A model generated the notes under the pieces. That model was given only the letters and a program-made list of their open reading frames with translations, was not told where the DNA came from and searched no databases. 64,000 bases of DNA, taken from NCBI GenBank assembly GCA_019914995.1, contig CM034128.1, positions 3,288,501 to 3,352,500 on the forward strand, given 5' to 3'. Below are positions 60,506-64,000 of this stretch, in pieces. This DNA comes from Acanthochlamys bracteata. Taxonomy: Eukaryota > Streptophyta > Magnoliopsida > Pandanales > Velloziaceae. Position numbers and translations under genes: made by a program. Each line of letters starts with the position of its first letter. The first letter of the stretch is position 1.

Positions 60506-61321
60506 CTCCAACTAACTAATTATCTAATTATAATGAAAATAACAATAATCTCAAATCCTTAACAAAGCTTTTAACGTTCAATGCAGCAAACGAACCTCCA
60601 AAAATAGTTACACCTTTCACTGTTAACTATTATAAATTATTTATTAATCTTAATTTAAACTAAGATAATTAATGAAGAAATAGTTTAAGGGTAAATTTGT
60701 TACTTATTTAAAATTATGAGATATATTATTGTTTTTAATTTCAATACGCGTGATCTTCGTTCCTACCTTCCTTCCTTCCTCTGTTCTAAACTTTGTCGCT
60801 TCTGTTGTCGCTTCGTTTCTTTTCATCATATTTTTTTTTTCTTTCAAGATAAAAATTGTTTGTTTTTTAATCTTTATTGGATCTTCTTTTGGGTTTTGGA
60901 ATTTAGGGTTTTTCTGCAATCCAATTGAGCTGATCGATCAAGAATTTACTTTGCTTTTTCGATTTGGTAATATCTTTGAACCTTGAAGTTCCATTGAATT
61001 TTCAGAAGTTCTCTTATCGAATTTTGATTGCAAAAGAAGAGTTGTATATCTTCTCTTTGATTCGAAACTTTTTCCCTTCAATCCAAGAATCGAATAATTC
61101 AAATCAGCCGCAATAAAATAGGCTTCATTCAAGCAAAAGATTGAATTTTTATTTGTTTATATCTATTCTGAAACCCAAATCAAAACCAGTTTCATCAAAT
61201 TTGATTGAAATCACAGAAAAAAGAAATTTTGATCTTTCAATTGATGTCAATTCCGAATCCTTAGTTTTTGTTCTTTTCCCTATTTAATCTGAGAAGAAAA
61301 TTTCCAATTAGCTCCTGTCCA

Positions 61322-62065
61322 ATGGATTCATCTTCGATTGGAAATGTTGTCTACTGCTGTGTTTCAATAGGGAACAAAATCTTATACATGTATAACGCCG
61401 GCGATCGGAATATTGAATCGCTTGCAAACCTATGCTTGGATAATTCACCTTTGTACCATTCCGAGTACTTCCATACAGTTGGCGACAGAACGTTCGGATT
61501 CTTGATGGAAGGACGTGGAGAACAAGGGAAGACTTGCTTCGCCATCGTCGATCAGACGAAGGGCAGCCCTGGTGTTCGAAAATTCCTCAAACATCTCAGA
61601 GACGGATTCAAGAAATCTCCTAGGAACGGGCTTCAGGATGAACTAGTGCCTGTTATCCGCCGGTTAATGCAATCACTCGAGAGCATGTCTGGTCCTTCTG
61701 GCAGTAGCACTTCATTGAAAGGATCTGCTGAATTGTGTATGTCAACAGTGGCGCCATTGTTAGGAAATGGAGCGAAATTGAACAGAAAGAAATCAAGGGA
61801 TAGGACCATTGAGGTGGAAGACATTTGCAGCGGGCACAATGACAGAGGGGTAAGGATAGATATAGCAGATGAGCATACAGATGCAGGGGTGGTGCCAATC
61901 TCTCTGCAGAAGAGCACGAGTGCGAGGTTGCAGATGCAGCAGATGGCTCGAAGATTGTGGTGCCGCTATGTCAAGATTGTTGTCCTAGTTGACATCCTGC
62001 TGTGTCTGGTATTATGTTGCATTTGGCTTGCGATTTGCAAAGGATTGCAATGTGTTCAAGGCTGA
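61322..62065 (+). CDS. Phytolongin (longin-domain, SNARE-like protein without SNARE motif)
   Basis: Phytolongins are plant-specific R-SNARE-like proteins in which the SNARE helix is replaced by another region; they act in secretory or plasma-membrane trafficking. This single exon encodes 247 residues from the ATG at 61322, which gives the family start MDSSSIGNVVYCCVSIGNKI. The longin domain spans about 5-115 (LANLCLDNSPLYHSEYFHTV, TFGFLMEGRG, CFAIVDQ, KFLKHLRDGFKK). The middle phytolongin region includes STVAPLLGNGAKLNRKKSRD and is polar. A C-terminal anchor follows (WCRYVKIVVLVDILLCLVL, about 214-238), with the family ending WLAICKGLQCVQG. Intronless structure and motifs fit the PHYL1 group. 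Confidence 0.93.
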   Translation: MDSSSIGNVVYCCVSIGNKILYMYNAGDRNIESLANLCLDNSPLYHSEYFHTVGDRTFGFLMEGRGEQGKTCFAIVDQTKGSPGVRKFLKHLRDGFKKSPRNGLQDELVPVIRRLMQSLESMSGPSGSSTSLKGSAELCMSTVAPLLGNGAKLNRKKSRDRTIEVEDICSGHNDRGVRIDIADEHTDAGVVPISLQKSTSARLQMQQMARRLWCRYVKIVVLVDILLCLVLCCIWLAICKGLQCVQG

Positions 62066-63065
62066 TGAAGGGAGGTGATGAATACCTATGGTGTTGAACT
62101 TTGAGTTTGAGCATCATACTTGTTGAAGACTTTGGCGCACCATGCAAAGAAAACAAAGAAAAAAAGAAAGAATGTCCATTGAGATGCTTCAAGAGGGATG
62201 GAGCTTTTGCTGCTGTTTGTCGCATATGTAGTACATTGAGTTTCATGCTTCGGCTTCAGAGTTTGAGGTTTGATCGTACATGATCCGCTCAACGCCTCGT
62301 GTGTCTCATCCAGTGGAATGTAATGAACAAATCAAGATTGCAATTTTCTACCCAGGAGGCAGCTTGCGGAGAGAATATATTATAGTTCAGTTTGCTTTTC
62401 TTGTATATGCTTGCTACGCGTGGCCATATGTAAATATTGCAGCTAACAGAAGAATAAACATACCTTTCTTGTTACTTCTTTTTGCCTTGAATTCGTTTCT
62501 TGTGGTTCTTTTTCTTCCTTCTCTTTTGAGTACTGCCCTCTTTCTGCAGATTCATTAATTCAAATACTTACTCCTGACTATCTAAGTAGACTTTTAAATG
62601 ATGGAGATGCTAAACTTCTTTCTGCATTTGTCATCAATCTCATTCCCTTCAGCATCTGATCTTCGGACTGTGCTTCTGTGCCTCATTCAGTATAACCCCT
62701 TATAATAGCTGGTGATTTATTGTCTTTCAAAAGCTAGAAGGGCAGATGCTTACTCAGCCTAGTTCACAGTGCAGATATTCATTTATCTCGAATGCATGTT
62801 GAAAGTGAAGACCATTCAAAATGGCAACAACTCCAGTATATTATTCTGGCTACGAGTTACCGAATTCTCCATTCCCGTTACTCACTTTGAAAAGGGTCAA
62901 TTCACTTTCATAATCTGTTTGCAATCTGATACAGAGACATTCTGATAATATCTGTGCTATAAGGTGTATTCTGACATTATTTGTCTGCTATGATTCTTTG
63001 TGAGGTACCTTCACCGTTCATCAGAAACATAAATGTTGTTGTGGCACAAAATTTTCCACAGCTTC
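62066..63065. other. Spacer between phytolongin and the PPR gene
   Basis: Converging 3' UTRs of the phytolongin (plus) and PPR (minus) genes. Open frames at 62280-62558 and 62981-63220 carry no family signature; the latter overlaps the PPR exon on the other strand. Nothing else was recognised. Confidence 0.55.
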
Positions 63066-64000
63066 TTAATCAGCCTCAATCAGCGGTATTCTCATCTGAT
63101 GATCTAGAGACCTTAAGGTGTGGTGGATTAAAGGTCTCTGTGGATGACACAAGTCACCAGCCACAAATGTATGCTGCATTCTATCAACCTCAATCCAGCT
63201 GCAACCTGCTGGCTTCTTGATCTCCTTAGCCTTCAACAGTCTCCTGACATCTTCAACACCATCCCATCTCTTCTCTTGAGCAAATATATTCGACATCACT
63301 ACATAATTTCCAATATTTCCAGCATCTATTTTAAATAAGTGATGTGCTATCGAGCAGCCAACCTCAATCTCACCATGCTTCTCACAGGCGCCAAGCAGCG
63401 TGCCCCATACATTAGCATTCGGCTTGCATGGCATGTCGAGTATGAATTCATAAGCTTCTTTTAGTCTCCCTCCACGAGCAAGTAGGTCTACCATGCATGC
63501 ATAATGCTCCATTGTGAGCTCAATGCCATGAATGTCTCTGATGGAATTGAATTGCCTATATCCTTCATCAATCAATCCTGCATGGCTGCAAGCAGATAAC
63601 AATGTTGTCAAAATAACATGGTCTGGCTTTATACCTTGCCCAAGCATTTCAGAGAAAATCATGAGTGCTTCCTCTGCCATTCCGTGAATCGCATAGGCAG
63701 CAACCATGGCTGTGTATGTGATCAAATCCTTCACAGAGCAACTTCGGAAGAGCTTACAAGCATTAGATACACTCCCACATTTGGAGTAGGCATCAAGAAG
63801 GGCTCCCTCAAGGCGAATGTCATGAAACAAAGCTCGAACTTTGTAACCATGACACTGTCTTACTAGATGAACTGAAGCTATACGTACACACACCACAATG
63901 ATGCTTATTAGACTAACTACGTTAGGCCTCATGCCCTCATTCTGCAACTCATGAAAGAGATTGAAAGCCTGGTCAATGCGGTCGTTGTTAGCATAAACCT
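63066..64000 (-). CDS. PLS-class pentatricopeptide repeat protein with E/E+ domains, C-terminal part
   Basis: PPR proteins of this class recognise RNA sites in mitochondria or plastids, usually for C-to-U editing. The frame is open from the right edge to a TAA at 63066-63068, giving about 310 residues of the C-terminus. Repeat phrases include VYANNDRIDQAFNLFHELQ, MRPNVVSLISII, GALLDAYSKCGSVSNACKLF, DLITYTAMVAAYAIHGMAEE, GIKPDHVILTTLLSACSHAG and EHYACMVDLLARGGRLKEA. The E region follows (PNANVWGTLLGACEKHGEIE) and then a short E+ tail (CSWIEVDRMQHTFVAGD). There is no DYW deaminase domain. From memory the closest Arabidopsis protein is At5g08490 (SLG1), a mitochondrial editing factor, but this is not proven here. 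Confidence 0.9.
   Translation of the reverse strand, partial: VYANNDRIDQAFNLFHELQNEGMRPNVVSLISIIVVCVRIASVHLVRQCHGYKVRALFHDIRLEGALLDAYSKCGSVSNACKLFRSCSVKDLITYTAMVAAYAIHGMAEEALMIFSEMLGQGIKPDHVILTTLLSACSHAGLIDEGYRQFNSIRDIHGIELTMEHYACMVDLLARGGRLKEAYEFILDMPCKPNANVWGTLLGACEKHGEIEVGCSIAHHLFKIDAGNIGNYVVMSNIFAQEKRWDGVEDVRRLLKAKEIKKPAGCSWIEVDRMQHTFVAGDLCHPQRPLIHHTLRSLDHQMRIPLIEAD

Larger units (their letters stand above)
58251..61321. other. Intergenic spacer between ATL and phytolongin
   Basis: ATL 3' UTR, then AT-rich sequence with two Tourist-like elements and low-complexity A/T tracts at 59160-59400. From about 60715 the sequence turns into a T/C-rich probable promoter and long 5' leader of the phytolongin gene; the leader-frame peptides at 60716-60986 are not credible proteins. 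Confidence 0.5.

Noticed and set aside
62280-62558. 92-codon plus-strand frame after phytolongin
   Set aside because: Lies in the probable 3' UTR and has no conserved motif.
1-64000. Search for CRISPR arrays, operons, integrases or endogenous viral blocks
   Set aside because: No regularly spaced repeats, polycistronic layout, or integrase/reverse transcriptase signatures were seen; the window is ordinary plant nuclear DNA.

Overview
The window is nuclear DNA of a flowering plant, most likely a eudicot. The evidence is an AT-rich background, genes split by short GT-AG introns, plant-specific families (ferrochelatase with a light-harvesting motif, sucrose-phosphate synthase, VQ protein, ATL RING-H2 protein, phytolongin, PLS-class PPR protein) and many small transposons (MITEs). 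I see no bacterial, organellar or viral block, no CRISPR array and no convincing RNA gene. All gene models were built by eye from splice sites and protein family knowledge; every complete multi-exon model sums to a multiple of three.

Layout: (1) 0-1.6 kb, first exon of a GT14 (Core-2/I-branching-like) glycosyltransferase on the minus strand, running off the left edge. (2) 1.6-6 kb, AT-rich spacer with two hAT-type MITEs and Tourist-like elements. (3) 6.1-10.4 kb, ferrochelatase FC2 (11 exons). (4) 10.4-14.8 kb, spacer with an unidentified possible transcription unit. (5) 14.8-19 kb, anion channel/exchanger CLC-c (7 coding exons). (6) 19-23.2 kb, spacer with a third hAT MITE. (7) 23.2-25.2 kb, type-A cytokinin response regulator (5 exons). 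(8) 27.1-29.3 kb, decayed FAR1/FHY3-type (MULE-derived) gene. (9) 32.5-34.8 kb, minus-strand DUF1771-SMR protein. (10) 37.5-38.6 kb, single-exon CXE18-like carboxylesterase broken by a frameshift before its catalytic His. (11) 42.0-47.5 kb, sucrose-phosphate synthase of the SPS4/family C type (14 exons). (12) 48.3-51.3 kb, glycerophosphodiester phosphodiesterase GDPD4 (9 exons). (13) 52.7-53.3 kb, VQ-motif protein. (14) 55.0-58.3 kb, ATL-type RING-H2 E3 ligase with a MITE in its second intron. (15) 61.3-62.1 kb, phytolongin. (16) 63.1-64 kb, C-terminal part of a PLS-class PPR protein on the minus strand, running off the right edge.

The genes are ordinary, independently transcribed plant genes and form no operon or cluster pathway. 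Loose themes are plastid tetrapyrrole and sugar metabolism (FC2, SPS), anion transport (CLC-c), hormone and stress signalling (response regulator, VQ, ATL) and membrane trafficking (phytolongin). From memory, several neighbours are also neighbours in Arabidopsis (SMR with CXE18; SPS4 with ATL and phytolongin; VQ31 with PPR SLG1), which suggests ancient microsynteny. I found no clearly novel system. The items most worth a second look are the carboxylesterase frameshift, the transposon families with intact target-site duplications, the decayed FAR1 gene, the overlapping micro-uORFs before the VQ gene and the altered regulatory-serine context in SPS.
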